Shown: piece after piece, positions 8,596 through 17,514 of the stretch
Layout of the letters: every line of letters starts with the position of its first letter
Numbering within the stretch: the first letter of the stretch is position 1
NCBI RefSeq assembly: GCF_000585995.1
Contig: NZ_CP007410.1
Span: 3,995,430 to 4,059,429, forward strand
Length of the DNA stretch: 64,000 nt
Origin: Pseudomonas brassicacearum
GTDB lineage: Bacteria; Pseudomonadota; Gammaproteobacteria; Pseudomonadales; Pseudomonadaceae
Direction: 5' to 3'
The notes under the pieces: generated by a model
Database searches by the model: none
The model's input: the letters and a program-made list of their open reading frames with translations, nothing else
What the model was told of the DNA's origin: nothing
Translations under genes and position numbers: made by a program

Positions 8596-10065
8596 TCAGA
8601 CGCTTTCCAGGCCATCCCAGCAGAGGTATTTCACCTCAAGGAACTCGTCGATCCCAAGGTGGGATCCTTCTCGTCCAAGACCGCTCTGCTTCACCCCACC
8701 AAAGGGGGCGACTTCATTGGATATCAAACCGCAGTTGATCCCGACCATGCCTGATTCAATGCGTGCAGCGGTACGCCAGATGCGCGCCGCATCACGGCTG
8801 TACAAGTAGGCGGCTAGGCCATACTCGCTGTCGTTGGCCATCGTGATCGCTTCGTCATCCGTGTCGAAACGCAACAGTGGCATGACCGGGCCGAAGATCT
8901 CCTCCCGGGCAATCCGCATCCCATGCGTCACATCGGCCAGTACCGTGGGCTGGAAGAAACACCCGCCGATTGCATGACGGGTACCTCCGGACAACAGTCG
9001 AGCACCTTGTGCCAGGGCATCCTCTACAAACGCTTGAGATTTCTGCACCGCGGCCTCATCGATCATTGGCCCCACCTGCACGCCAGGTTCCAGGCCATTC
9101 CCCACTTTAAGCCGTGCCACGCGCTCGACAATGCGCTCGGTCAGCGCATCATAAACCCCGGCTTGCACCAACACCCGATTCGCGCCGATACAGGACTGGC
9201 CGCTGTTGCGAAACTTGGCCAACATCACACCGTCGGCGGCGGCATCAAGGTCAGCATCATCGAAGACAATGAAGGGAGCGTTGCCGCCCAACTCCATCGA
9301 GCACTTCTTGACGGTCTGCGCCGCTTGCGCCAACAGCAGCCGGCCCACTTCCGTAGACCCCGTGAACGTGAGCTTGCGCACCAACGGGTTGGCCGTGAGT
9401 TCGCCCGCGATGTCTCGGGTGTCATTACCGGTGATCACGCTGAAGACACCGGCCGGCACTCCGGCGCGTTGGGCCAGTTCGGCGAGCGCGAGCGCGGTCA
9501 TCGGTGTCTGGCTTGCCGGTTTCACCACCATCGTGCAGCCCGCTGCAAGCGCCGGAGCCGCCTTGCGGGTGATCATGGCCGCCGGGAAGTTCCAGGGGGT
9601 AATGGCGGCACAGACCCCGATGGGCTCGCGCAATGCAACGATACGCTGGGTGTCTTTCACACCGGGGATCACATCACCGCGCACCCGCGTGGCCTCTTCC
9701 GAAAACCATCGCACGAAGGAGGCGGCGTAATCGACCTCACCACGGGCCTCGTCCAGTGGCTTACCCTCCTCCAGGGTGATCAGCGTGGCGATATCTTCGC
9801 GATGTTCCACCATCAGCTCATACCAACGGCGCAACACCTCGCCACGGCGTTTAGCCGTCAGGCGACGCCATGGGCCAAAGGCCTCATGCGCGGCATCGAT
9901 GGCACGGCGCACTTCGGTTTCGCGACAGCGCGGCAGCTCGATGAGTACCGTTTGATCGACTGGATTACGTAGCGCGTACCGGCCGTGCGGCGTCTCGTCC
10001 AGCCATTCGCCACCGATGTAGGCGCCCGTACGCCACAGGGTTGGATCTTTTAGTAAATGCTTCAC
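8596..10065 (-). CDS. NAD(P)-dependent aldehyde dehydrogenase, succinate-semialdehyde dehydrogenase-like
   Basis: A 489-residue ALDH-superfamily enzyme that oxidises an aldehyde to the acid. Visible features: PWNFPAAMITRKAAPALAAG (substrate/cofactor loop near 155), KPASQTP, FTGSTEVGRLLL (Rossmann Gly motif near 235), the general-base Glu in MELGGNAPFIV, and the catalytic Cys in RNSGQSCIGANR. Length and motifs fit the GabD branch. It sits 16 bases downstream of the DapA-family gene, so a lyase-generated aldehyde passing to this dehydrogenase is a plausible pair. No glutamate or GABA genes adjoin it, so a true GabD role is less likely than oxidation of a pathway-specific aldehyde. Confidence 0.88.
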   Translation of the reverse strand: MKHLLKDPTLWRTGAYIGGEWLDETPHGRYALRNPVDQTVLIELPRCRETEVRRAIDAAHEAFGPWRRLTAKRRGEVLRRWYELMVEHREDIATLITLEEGKPLDEARGEVDYAASFVRWFSEEATRVRGDVIPGVKDTQRIVALREPIGVCAAITPWNFPAAMITRKAAPALAAGCTMVVKPASQTPMTALALAELAQRAGVPAGVFSVITGNDTRDIAGELTANPLVRKLTFTGSTEVGRLLLAQAAQTVKKCSMELGGNAPFIVFDDADLDAAADGVMLAKFRNSGQSCIGANRVLVQAGVYDALTERIVERVARLKVGNGLEPGVQVGPMIDEAAVQKSQAFVEDALAQGARLLSGGTRHAIGGCFFQPTVLADVTHGMRIAREEIFGPVMPLLRFDTDDEAITMANDSEYGLAAYLYSRDAARIWRTAARIESGMVGINCGLISNEVAPFGGVKQSGLGREGSHLGIDEFLEVKYLCWDGLESV

Positions 10066-10081
10066 TTTGCAATCCTCGTGC

Positions 10082-11098
10082 TCAGCAAGGGTGACGCCCG
10101 ATCATGAAGGCGCTATCAGGATCCGAAGTCACCGGCAGGCCCGCCGCAACCAGTCCTTGACGCAAAGACTTCATGAGACGATCCGGCACGCGCATCGCTG
10201 GCGCACGCAGCGGGCCGCCGTTAAACCCGGCCAGCCAGTCCTGATATTTCCACATCGTGCGATTGAGCACGCCGGTGCCGCCCGCATAGGTCTGGGCGGC
10301 GGCGCCGTTGGCGCTGCGTGCCGGGTTGACCTTCCAGTACAGTTCCATCGCCTCCTCGAACCGACCCGTGCGTGCCAGTTCGAACGCTTTGGGGTAGTAG
10401 TCGCTCATCCAGGCAGTGTTGCTGGTGCCGGAAAATTGCAGCTTCATCAGGCTCATCAAAGGAATCGCATCGCCTTCGATCGGGCAGCTGATCACGACCT
10501 GGTCACGGAAGTGGTAGTACATCTCACAGATGCCGGCCGGCAGCGGGAAGCCCTGCTCCGACTTGATGGCCGCGATGTTCGGACAATCGGCCAACAGACG
10601 ACGGACCAACTCCAGCGACATGCCCGCCGGATGCACGCGCTCAAAACCCCAGAGCGGAATCGGGAACAGCATGACTGCCAGCTCCGTCGCGTCGCAGAAT
10701 GACTTGGTGTAGTCGTAGATTTCCTGCTCACTGGTCGGCCAGAACTGCGGTGGATATGAGAGCAGGACGATGTCCGCACCCGCCTTCTCGGCGAGCTTCA
10801 CCGCCTCGATGTTCTCAGCCAGCGTGCCAAAAGCCGCGTGGAAGAACAGGATCAGATCTTTCCCCGACTCCCGGGCCCAGGCGGTGAATTGAGCGTTTTC
10901 CTGGGCAGAGATCGCCAGCTCGCTGCACAGCAATGTGCTGCTGTAGCCCAGGCCAACCGTATGTTCGATGTCGTGGCGTATGCCGCGCTCATTGAGACGC
11001 TTGAGGTCGGCGCTGAAACTGGGGATGGTAACTGCCGAGCAGCCAATCAGGTTTTCACGGGCCCAGGCACGGGCATCGACTTTCTTGTAAGTGGCCAT
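10082..11098 (-). CDS. DapA/NanA-family class I lyase, divergent
   Basis: A 338-residue TIM-barrel protein of the dihydrodipicolinate synthase superfamily, whose members form a Schiff base between a lysine and a 2-oxo acid and add or remove an aldehyde. The putative Schiff-base lysine is in NIAAIKSEQGF (near 190). The motif that normally carries the catalytic tyrosine (YNxP) reads LFPIP here, so Phe replaces Tyr, and the GTTGE loop is replaced by GYSSTLLCSE. It therefore should not be called DapA. It lies between an ornithine-cyclodeaminase-like gene and an aldehyde dehydrogenase (gaps of 27 and 16 bases), which suggests an aldolase or hydratase-aldolase step whose aldehyde product goes to the dehydrogenase. 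Family confident, reaction not. Confidence 0.78.
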   Translation of the reverse strand: MATYKKVDARAWARENLIGCSAVTIPSFSADLKRLNERGIRHDIEHTVGLGYSSTLLCSELAISAQENAQFTAWARESGKDLILFFHAAFGTLAENIEAVKLAEKAGADIVLLSYPPQFWPTSEQEIYDYTKSFCDATELAVMLFPIPLWGFERVHPAGMSLELVRRLLADCPNIAAIKSEQGFPLPAGICEMYYHFRDQVVISCPIEGDAIPLMSLMKLQFSGTSNTAWMSDYYPKAFELARTGRFEEAMELYWKVNPARSANGAAAQTYAGGTGVLNRTMWKYQDWLAGFNGGPLRAPAMRVPDRLMKSLRQGLVAAGLPVTSDPDSAFMIGRHPC

Positions 11099-11125
11099 GA
11101 TGATTTCCTTCGAACAGTGGAGGGT

Positions 11126-12136
11126 TTATTTCGAGACAGGGACAATGCTGGCGGGCAGCTCGATACCGAGGCCTTGTTGCTTGGCGCGCTCGTACAGCGC
11201 TTGTGCAATGACGACGTCCTGCAACGCCGAGCCCACCGACTTGTAGAGGACGATTTCGCTTGCGTTCTGACGGGGCGTGACACGACCCGCGACCAAATCC
11301 GCCAGAGCGACCAATTTGTCGGCGACATAAACACCGGCACTGATCGCTGCAATGGCGTCACCGGTATCGTGAAGCACCTCTTGCGGCATATCAGCGACGA
11401 TGCAAACAGCTCGTTCCATCGTCACCGGGTCAACTTCCCGTTGTTCAGGCAAGGTGGAACCCAATGACACGACCGTAACGCCGGCAGGCAGCCACTGCCC
11501 CAGCAACACGGGAGATTCGTCGCGGCTGCGTGCGGCACAAATCACCACATCGCAGTCCTGCACCGCCTCTTGTGCGCTGCTGACCGCCTGGATATCCAAT
11601 GCAGGTCGGAAGCTTTCGGCAAAACGCTCGCGGCTCGCCGGCGTTGGACTGAACACGCGTACACGCGCCACTTCTCGCACAGACTTAAGGCAGTCAAGCG
11701 CGCCACGCGCTTCAAACCCCGCCCCAATCACGCCAACCCGCAGCGCGCGTTGAGGGGCCAGGAGGTCTACCGCCAGCACCGCAGTTGCAGCGGTGCGCAA
11801 ACCCGTCACCCGATTGCCGTCGATCAACGCACTCAGGGCCATGGTTTGCTGATTGAACAACGCGATCAGATAGCTGGCGCAACGGGCGCGCATAGAGGCC
11901 GCGATCAACTTGCAGCCCATGTGGCCGCCGGCGGGGGGCACAGCCGTCAAACTGCGCAGCCAGATACCGTCGCCCCGAGCCATGGAGCGAGGGGGCACCA
12001 TGGCATCGGAGGTGGGACCGGCATAAGCCTCGGCGAGCGCGGCGACGGCTGCATTCCAATCACAGAGCGAGGCAACATCGGCATCGCTGAGAAAGAGTGT
12101 CGGGGCAATTACTGGGGGCATTGGGGAGTCATGCAT
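11126..12136 (-). CDS. Ornithine cyclodeaminase / mu-crystallin family protein
   Basis: A 336-residue NAD(P)-binding protein. The ATG at 12136 (GCGAGG eight bases upstream) is preferred over the far upstream GTG at 12181. The N-terminal part has FLSDADVASLCDW and a substrate region (MVPPRSM, MGCKLIAAS). The Rossmann fold is RVGVIGAGFEARGALDCLK near 125. Family members include ornithine cyclodeaminase, ketimine reductases and amino-acid dehydrogenases, and annotation to a specific substrate is unreliable. First gene of a three-gene run with the DapA-type lyase and the aldehyde dehydrogenase. Confidence 0.8.
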   Translation of the reverse strand: MHDSPMPPVIAPTLFLSDADVASLCDWNAAVAALAEAYAGPTSDAMVPPRSMARGDGIWLRSLTAVPPAGGHMGCKLIAASMRARCASYLIALFNQQTMALSALIDGNRVTGLRTAATAVLAVDLLAPQRALRVGVIGAGFEARGALDCLKSVREVARVRVFSPTPASRERFAESFRPALDIQAVSSAQEAVQDCDVVICAARSRDESPVLLGQWLPAGVTVVSLGSTLPEQREVDPVTMERAVCIVADMPQEVLHDTGDAIAAISAGVYVADKLVALADLVAGRVTPRQNASEIVLYKSVGSALQDVVIAQALYERAKQQGLGIELPASIVPVSK

Positions 12137-12235
12137 ATCGCTAACCTCGCAATCGGGTATCAGCCATTGATTGACTGACACCCTACGAGGCGCACACCAC
12201 GCCGAATACTGCTTGGCATCGAAAGCAGCTATCGC

Positions 12236-13144
12236 TTAATTCGATGGCATGGACAGACTACAGATCAACCGTCGTACCTCACGGGAGGCACGGGTCACAG
12301 GACGGCGGGGAGACTCGGCAAGCACGACAAAACGCTCAAGAACGGGGTCGACGATGCGCGATGACATCAGTCGTTGATCCAGCGAGCCCGGTAGCACTGA
12401 GGCAATCGCATAGCCTCCGCCCGCCGCGACGACTTCATACTGGAGCTGTACAGAGTCGGCTTCCACCGCAACGCACAATTCCACGGCCTGCTCGACCGCC
12501 AACTGATCTAGCCTGGCCCTGAGCAAATGGGGGCGCCCCGGCACCACCAATCGCAATCCGGCTAGCTGTTTGAGTGCGATATCTCGATGGGCGAAGATTG
12601 AGTCGGTGGCGGGTCCTACCAAATGCAGGGGAAGCCTGGCCAGCAGATACGCCTCACCGATGCTGGCTTCATTCTCGCGCAGCACCAACGCCATATCGAG
12701 ACGACCGTCATGCAACTGCTCTTCAAGTTGAGCGCTCGCGCCCTCGATCAGGTGCAATCTCACGCCCGGCATCTGTGCTTGCACGGCGGCAAAAAGTGTA
12801 CCGGCAAACCGGCGGACCGCAGAAGGCAGCATGCCTACGACCACCTCCCCCACCGGTTTTCCACGCCGAGTACGAATGTCATCGGCCAGGCCTTCAGCGT
12901 CCGCGAGAAGACTCGATACGCAAGGCAGCAACTGCTCGCCAAACTCGGTCAGGACCACCCCACGTCCGGTACGCTGAAACAACCGCTCGCCACACTGTGC
13001 TTCGAGCTGAGCGATATTTCGACTCACCATCGACTGGGGCATATCCAGTAAAACCGCTGCTTTGCTCAGGCTTCCAGCCGCCGCGACCCGTACGAACAAT
13101 GTCCATCGAGGATCGACGATCGTCAAAGCAGTGGCCACAGGCAC
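12236..13144 (-). CDS. LysR-family transcriptional regulator, last gene of the oxygenase operon
   Basis: A LysR-type regulator of about 302 residues: N-terminal winged helix-turn-helix (WTLFVRVAAAGSLSKAAVLLDMPQSMVSRNIAQLE) and a periplasmic-binding-like effector domain. The GTG at 13144 is chosen because GAGGAG, part of the preceding gene's last codons, lies five bases upstream; this gives a normal family length, whereas the longest frame adds 34 unlikely residues. It starts two bases after the cyclase stop and points the same way as the catabolic genes rather than divergently, so it is probably co-transcribed and may feed back on the operon. Confidence 0.85.
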   Translation of the reverse strand: MPVATALTIVDPRWTLFVRVAAAGSLSKAAVLLDMPQSMVSRNIAQLEAQCGERLFQRTGRGVVLTEFGEQLLPCVSSLLADAEGLADDIRTRRGKPVGEVVVGMLPSAVRRFAGTLFAAVQAQMPGVRLHLIEGASAQLEEQLHDGRLDMALVLRENEASIGEAYLLARLPLHLVGPATDSIFAHRDIALKQLAGLRLVVPGRPHLLRARLDQLAVEQAVELCVAVEADSVQLQYEVVAAGGGYAIASVLPGSLDQRLMSSRIVDPVLERFVVLAESPRRPVTRASREVRRLICSLSMPSN

Positions 13145-13146
13145 GC

Positions 13147-13932
13147 TCACTCCTCGAAAATCGCCACGGCGCGGACGAAACCGGCCGAGGCGTGCCTGAT
13201 CTTGTAGGGGAAACAGGACACCTGGAAACCGTTGGCTGGCAGACACTCGAGGTTGGCCAGTTTCTCCATCTGACCGTAGCCGATGTCGCGCCCGGCCTTG
13301 TGCCCCTCCCAGATGATCGAGGCGTCCCCCGTGGCGGCGAAGCGCTCGCGCGTGTATTTGAATGGCGCATCCCAGCTCCAGGCGTCAGTGCCGACCACGC
13401 GCACCCCGCGCTCCAGTAGATACAACGTCGCCTCACGACCAATGCCCACCCCGGCATCCAGATAGCCCGGCTGCCCGAACAATGCACCGGCGCGAGTGTT
13501 GACCAGGACGATGTCCAGTGGCTGTAGCTCGTGACCGATGCGTGCCAGCTCGGCCTGGACTTCGGCGGCGCTGACCACATGGCCATCCGGCAGATGACGA
13601 AAGTCCAGTTTCACGCCGGGTTGCAGGCACCAGTCCAACGGCAGTTCGTCGATGCCAAAAGCCGGCTTGCCGCCGTCTGTGGTCGAGGCGTAATGCCAGG
13701 GCGCATCCATATGCGTGCCGCTGTGAGTGGTGATCTGCAGGCGTTCAGCGGCCCAGGACTCATCGCCAGGCAATTGCGCCTTGGACAGGCCGGGAAACAT
13801 CGCGGCCATCTCCGGCCAGCCTTGCTGATGGTCCATGTAGTCGATTTTCGGCAGCAACGGCGGTGGATCGGTGTAAGGGTTGTTATCCAGGGTAACGGAC
13901 AGGTCCACCAGGCGGCGTTTAGTTGATTGCAT
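13147..13932 (-). CDS. Cyclase family protein (kynurenine formamidase-like metal hydrolase)
   Basis: A 261-residue protein with the signature HSGTHMDAPWHY near residue 70, the metal-binding HxGTHxDxPxH motif of the cyclase/KynB family. The N-terminus RLVDLSVTLDNNPYTDPPP is also typical. Members hydrolyse formamides, lactones or cyclic intermediates, or close rings. It overlaps the epimerase gene upstream by 14 bases, showing translational coupling. The absence of other tryptophan genes argues against a kynurenine role; lactone or amide hydrolysis in the surrounding pathway is more likely. Confidence 0.83.
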   Translation of the reverse strand: MQSTKRRLVDLSVTLDNNPYTDPPPLLPKIDYMDHQQGWPEMAAMFPGLSKAQLPGDESWAAERLQITTHSGTHMDAPWHYASTTDGGKPAFGIDELPLDWCLQPGVKLDFRHLPDGHVVSAAEVQAELARIGHELQPLDIVLVNTRAGALFGQPGYLDAGVGIGREATLYLLERGVRVVGTDAWSWDAPFKYTRERFAATGDASIIWEGHKAGRDIGYGQMEKLANLECLPANGFQVSCFPYKIRHASAGFVRAVAIFEE

Positions 13933-14926
13933 TTTCGCTCACTCCAAGCGCCACCCGCCCACGCACACGACGCGCCGGGGCAGCAGCTTTCAAACTGTTA
14001 CGTATCAAGGCGCCGGCAGAGCCGTCATGGCGAAAGCCAAGGGCACGGGCCAGAGGGGTCTTCATTGCGGGGAAGTTGCCGAATAGCGCTTGCAGTCCAG
14101 CATCCGGCGCGAAGCTGATCAGCGCGCGGCGCTCCTGGCCGTAGACAGCGGCCAGGGCATCGATGACCTGGGCAATGGACAGGTGCAACAACGGTAACTG
14201 CCAGACACGTGACTCGCCGAGCTCGGCGGCTGGCAGTTCGGCTGCCCGCAACAGGTTATCCACGCAACACCGCACGGACATCCACCATGCCTGCGCCTGC
14301 GACGAAACCGGACAGCAATACGGCTGGCCTTCGGCGAAGGCGTGCAACAGATCGCTCATGAACGCCGAACGCAGTCCATTGGGTTCACGGGGACGGGCGA
14401 CAATGCCGGGCAAGCGCACGGCACGACCGTCCACCTCGCCTCGTCGGGCCAGGTCGCTGAGCGCCATTTCCACCATCACCTTGTGGGCGCCGTAACTCAG
14501 TTGCGGGCGCGGTGCGGCACGCTCGTCGATGCGCGTCGGCAGGTCGCCGCCGTACACCGCCACGCTGCTGGCATACACTAGCACTGGCGTGCCAGGCTGT
14601 TCGCGTAATTGGTCAAACAACTCCAGGCTCGCCAGCAAGTTGACCTGGTAGCCCAGAGAGTAATGCTCCTCGGCCGCCCCGCCCGGAATGCTCACCAGGT
14701 GAAAAACCACGTCGATGCCATCGGCCAACGCGCGACGCAACAACGCCGCGTCGGTGACACTGCCGTAATGCAGGCGCAAACGCTTGTCCTCGGCAAACCC
14801 CACCAACTCTTTATCCAGCAATATCAAGGTGCTGATGGACTGGCCGCGTAGTTCATTGGTTTCGAGCAATCGCCTCACCAGTGTCCGCCCGATAAAACCA
14901 TTGGCCCCGGTAATCATCACACGCAT
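13919..14926 (-). CDS. NAD-dependent epimerase/dehydratase (extended SDR, DenD-like)
   Basis: A 335-residue extended short-chain dehydrogenase. The Rossmann motif GANGFIG is at residues 7-13; the catalytic Ser region is VYASSVAVYGG and the Tyr/Lys pair is in LSYGAHK near 150. The overall pattern resembles the D-erythronate dehydrogenase (DenD) type of the family, which oxidises a hydroxy group with NAD. It overlaps both neighbours (FAA hydrolase by 10 bases, cyclase by 14), so it belongs to the tightly packed operon. In an aromatic or terpenoid pathway it probably oxidises a secondary alcohol; this is inference. Confidence 0.8.
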   Translation of the reverse strand: MRVMITGANGFIGRTLVRRLLETNELRGQSISTLILLDKELVGFAEDKRLRLHYGSVTDAALLRRALADGIDVVFHLVSIPGGAAEEHYSLGYQVNLLASLELFDQLREQPGTPVLVYASSVAVYGGDLPTRIDERAAPRPQLSYGAHKVMVEMALSDLARRGEVDGRAVRLPGIVARPREPNGLRSAFMSDLLHAFAEGQPYCCPVSSQAQAWWMSVRCCVDNLLRAAELPAAELGESRVWQLPLLHLSIAQVIDALAAVYGQERRALISFAPDAGLQALFGNFPAMKTPLARALGFRHDGSAGALIRNSLKAAAPARRVRGRVALGVSENAIN

Positions 14927-15909
14927 GGCAGGTCTCCCTGCACGACACGTTGGTCTATCGCGCCGAAGACCGGCTGCCCTTGCTGATCGAGGACTTCCAT
15001 GAACACGCGGTCGCCAAAGCGCATGAAGGGTGTTTGTGGTGCACCTTGCTCAATCATCTCGACGGCACGACGTTCGGCGATGCAGGCAGCGCCAACGCTG
15101 GGATCGGCATTGGAAACGGTGCCGGAACCTATCAGGCAGCCGGCCCTGAGGCGCCGGGTCAGCGCTGCGTGAGCAATCAATTGATGAAAGCCAAAATGCA
15201 TGGCACCGCCATGGGCGTGACCAAACCACTGGCCGTTCCATTGCACTCGCAGCGGCAGGTGCACACGCCCGTCGCGCCAGGCCTCGCCCAGCTCGTCTGG
15301 GGTAACCGCCACCGGGGCAAAACTGGATGAGGATTTGGCTTGGATAAAACCGAAGCCGGTCTTCATTTCACGGGGTGCGAGCGCTCGCAGGCTGACATCG
15401 TTGACTTGCAGGATAAGGCGAATATGGCTTGCGGCCGCTTCTGCCGAACAGCCCATGGGCACGTCATCGACCAGCACCGCGTATTCACCTTCGAAGTCGA
15501 TGCCATGGGCCTCACTGGGCAGCACGATGTCATCGTGGGGCCCCAGGAAATCGTCGCCGCAGCCCTGATACATCAGCGGTGTGTGTTCGACGCCCTCGAT
15601 GGGATCAAGCGCAAAAGCCTTCTGCATCCGCTCCCCATGGCTGAGGAAGGACGACGCATCCAACCACTGCCAGGCACGTGGCAACGGTGCAGCGGCCTGC
15701 CGCGGATCGAAGGCAAAGGCACTTGCCAGTGCCCCCTCGTTCAAGGCGTCATAGCGGGCGCGCAAAGCAGTCTCGACGCTTGACCAATGATCGATGGCCT
15801 GCTGCAGCGTCGCGGCAATATCGCTGGCATCCACCGCCCAAGCCAGGTTGCGCGATACTACCAATAGACGACCGTCGCGACTGTGATCCTTGAGGGTGCT
15901 CAGCTTCAT
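14917..15909 (-). CDS. Fumarylacetoacetate hydrolase (FAH) family protein
   Basis: A 330-residue FAH-fold enzyme. The C-terminal catalytic fold is visible: IDFEGEYAVLVDDVP (metal-binding Glu/Glu), VNDVSLRALAPREM, QAKSSSSFAPVAV, and GTVSNADPSVGAACIAERR. Such enzymes hydrolyse C-C bonds in ring-cleavage products, or act as hydratases or decarboxylases on 2-oxo acids. Its ATG overlaps the cupin stop by four bases. Together with the cupin and cyclase this suggests handling of a cleaved ring. It has a longer N-terminal domain than the small FAH hydratases. Confidence 0.85.
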   Translation of the reverse strand: MKLSTLKDHSRDGRLLVVSRNLAWAVDASDIAATLQQAIDHWSSVETALRARYDALNEGALASAFAFDPRQAAAPLPRAWQWLDASSFLSHGERMQKAFALDPIEGVEHTPLMYQGCGDDFLGPHDDIVLPSEAHGIDFEGEYAVLVDDVPMGCSAEAAASHIRLILQVNDVSLRALAPREMKTGFGFIQAKSSSSFAPVAVTPDELGEAWRDGRVHLPLRVQWNGQWFGHAHGGAMHFGFHQLIAHAALTRRLRAGCLIGSGTVSNADPSVGAACIAERRAVEMIEQGAPQTPFMRFGDRVFMEVLDQQGQPVFGAIDQRVVQGDLPCV

Positions 15910-16478
15910 GGTTGTTCTCCGTGCAGTTCGGGGGCGAAGCGGCCATCGAGCAGCACGAACAGCATGCGCGCCATCTGCTCGGTGCGATTACTCCAGGCGT
16001 GATTGGTGCCTCGCTGCACGACAATGTCACCACGCTTGAGATGCACCTCCTCGCCGTCCAGCACCAGCCAGACCTCGCCTTCCGTGACCACGCCGTAATC
16101 GAGCGTTTCGGTGCGGTGCATCAGTTTGTGTTTGGAATCAGCCTGGCCCGTACCGGCATGGGCCTGGCCGATTTCGACGAAGGTCGCCGCGGCATCTTCG
16201 GCACTGACCTGGTTCTGCACGCTGTCAGGTGGGATATCCACCACGCGGATCACACTGCCCAGCGGCCCGGGACTCAATTGAAGCGGCTTGCTGGTGGGAT
16301 CGTCACCGTTATCCAGAACGGCCGGGCTGGCGGCACTGTTCCAGATCTCATGGAAGACCGTGCCGGGGACCGCCTTGAGCGGGAAACTGTTGGGCGTCGG
16401 TCCGCTGAGCGCGACCACCGCCTGGCCCTGGGCATCGTGCCCGGTGACCACGCGTTTGAAACCTGGAAGTTGTTGCAT
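15906..16478 (-). CDS. Cupin-domain protein
   Basis: A 190-residue single-cupin protein. The ATG at 16478 has GAGGAA six bases upstream and is preferred over an upstream start. The cupin metal motif lies in KLMHRTETLDYGVVTEGEVWLVLDGEE with the second motif GDIVVQRGTNHAW, giving His and Glu ligands. The family includes dioxygenases, isomerases and stabilising proteins; it is too short to be a classical gentisate dioxygenase. It follows VanB by 82 bases and overlaps the FAA hydrolase gene. Confidence 0.82.
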   Translation of the reverse strand: MQQLPGFKRVVTGHDAQGQAVVALSGPTPNSFPLKAVPGTVFHEIWNSAASPAVLDNGDDPTSKPLQLSPGPLGSVIRVVDIPPDSVQNQVSAEDAAATFVEIGQAHAGTGQADSKHKLMHRTETLDYGVVTEGEVWLVLDGEEVHLKRGDIVVQRGTNHAWSNRTEQMARMLFVLLDGRFAPELHGEQP

Positions 16479-16560
16479 GTTCGATTCCTCAATCAGTTTG
16501 CCAACGGGCATGGCGAAAAAATGGCGTCGTAACGGGCATAGATGGACTCATGAAAAAACC

Positions 16561-17514
16561 TTAAAGATCGAGAACCAGTCGCGCGCTCTTGGCGCGAGAG
16601 CAGCACGGCGTGAACTGGTCATTGCGGGCCCTCTCGGCATCGGTCAGGAACATGTCGCGATGCTCTGGCTCACCCTCCAGTACGCGCGTCAGGCAGGTGC
16701 CGCAGATGCCCTGTTCGCAGGACAAGGGAATGTCGATGCCGGCCTCAAGCAGCACCTGGGCCACGCTACGATCGGCCGGCACTTGCAGACACTGCCCGGT
16801 GCTGGCCAGCTGCACCTCAAAACCACCCGTCTCATGGGTCGGGACCGCGACGGCGGCAAAATACTCACGGTGCAATTGCGCCTCGGTCCAGCCCTGCTCG
16901 CGCGCGGTACCAAGCACGTGCTCCATGAAGCCGTTCGGGCCACAGACATACAGGTGACGGTCGCGGGTCGGCGCGGATAAAACCCGAGCGGCGTTGAGAC
17001 GCTGGGAACCTTCACCATCGTCGACATGGACATGCACACGGTGGGCAAATGGCGAATGGCGGATGTACTCAATAAAGGCCATGCGTTCAGCTGAACGGCC
17101 GCAATAGTGCAGCTCGAAAGCAGCGCCGCTTTGGGCCAGGCGCTCGGCCATACAAAGGATCGGCGTGATGCCGATACCACCAGCGAACAGCAGGCTGTAC
17201 CCTGCCCCATGCTCCAGCGGGAACAGGTTGCGTGGCTCACTGATACTCAGCCGGCTACCTTCCTGCACCTGCTCGTGCATGGCCTGCGAACCGCCGCGAG
17301 ACGCCGGGTCGAGCAACACGCCCAGCAGGTAGCGGTGACATTCTTCCGGGTGATTGCACAGCGAGTACTGGCGCACCAGGCCATTAGGCAGATGCACGTC
17401 GATATGCGAGCCGGCGCTGAAAGCCGGCAGCGAGCGGTGATCGACCGCGGCCAATTCGAAGCTGTAGATTCCATCGGCTTCGCGACGCTTGCGGGTCACA
17501 ACGACGTCGATCAT
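16561..17514 (-). CDS. VanB-like oxygenase reductase (PDR family, FMN and [2Fe-2S])
   Basis: A 317-residue electron-transfer protein for the Rieske oxygenase encoded just upstream. Order: FMN/FAD-binding barrel with RQYSLCN near 49, NAD-binding domain with [11 protein letters not shown] near 112 and a [10 protein letters not shown] motif, and a C-terminal plant-type [2Fe-2S] ferredoxin domain (CEQGICGTC and a distal CC). All cluster cysteines are present. The ATG at 17514 overlaps the oxygenase stop (TGATG); a GTG one codon upstream is possible. It passes electrons from NAD(P)H to the oxygenase. Confidence 0.87.
   Translation of the reverse strand: MIDVVVTRKRREADGIYSFELAAVDHRSLPAFSAGSHIDVHLPNGLVRQYSLCNHPEECHRYLLGVLLDPASRGGSQAMHEQVQEGSRLSISEPRNLFPLEHGAGYSLLFAGGIGITPILCMAERLAQSGAAFELHYCGRSAERMAFIEYIRHSPFAHRVHVHVDDGEGSQRLNAARVLSAPTRDRHLYVCGPNGFMEHVLGTAREQGWTEAQLHREYFAAVAVPTHETGGFEVQLASTGQCLQVPADRSVAQVLLEAGIDIPLSCEQGICGTCLTRVLEGEPEHRDMFLTDAERARNDQFTPCCSRAKSARLVLDL

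Noticed and set aside
12200..12246. Possible sixth dyad copy (CTATC, N7, TCGATG)
   Set aside because: Only the right half fits; the left arms do not match and it runs into the LysR coding end.
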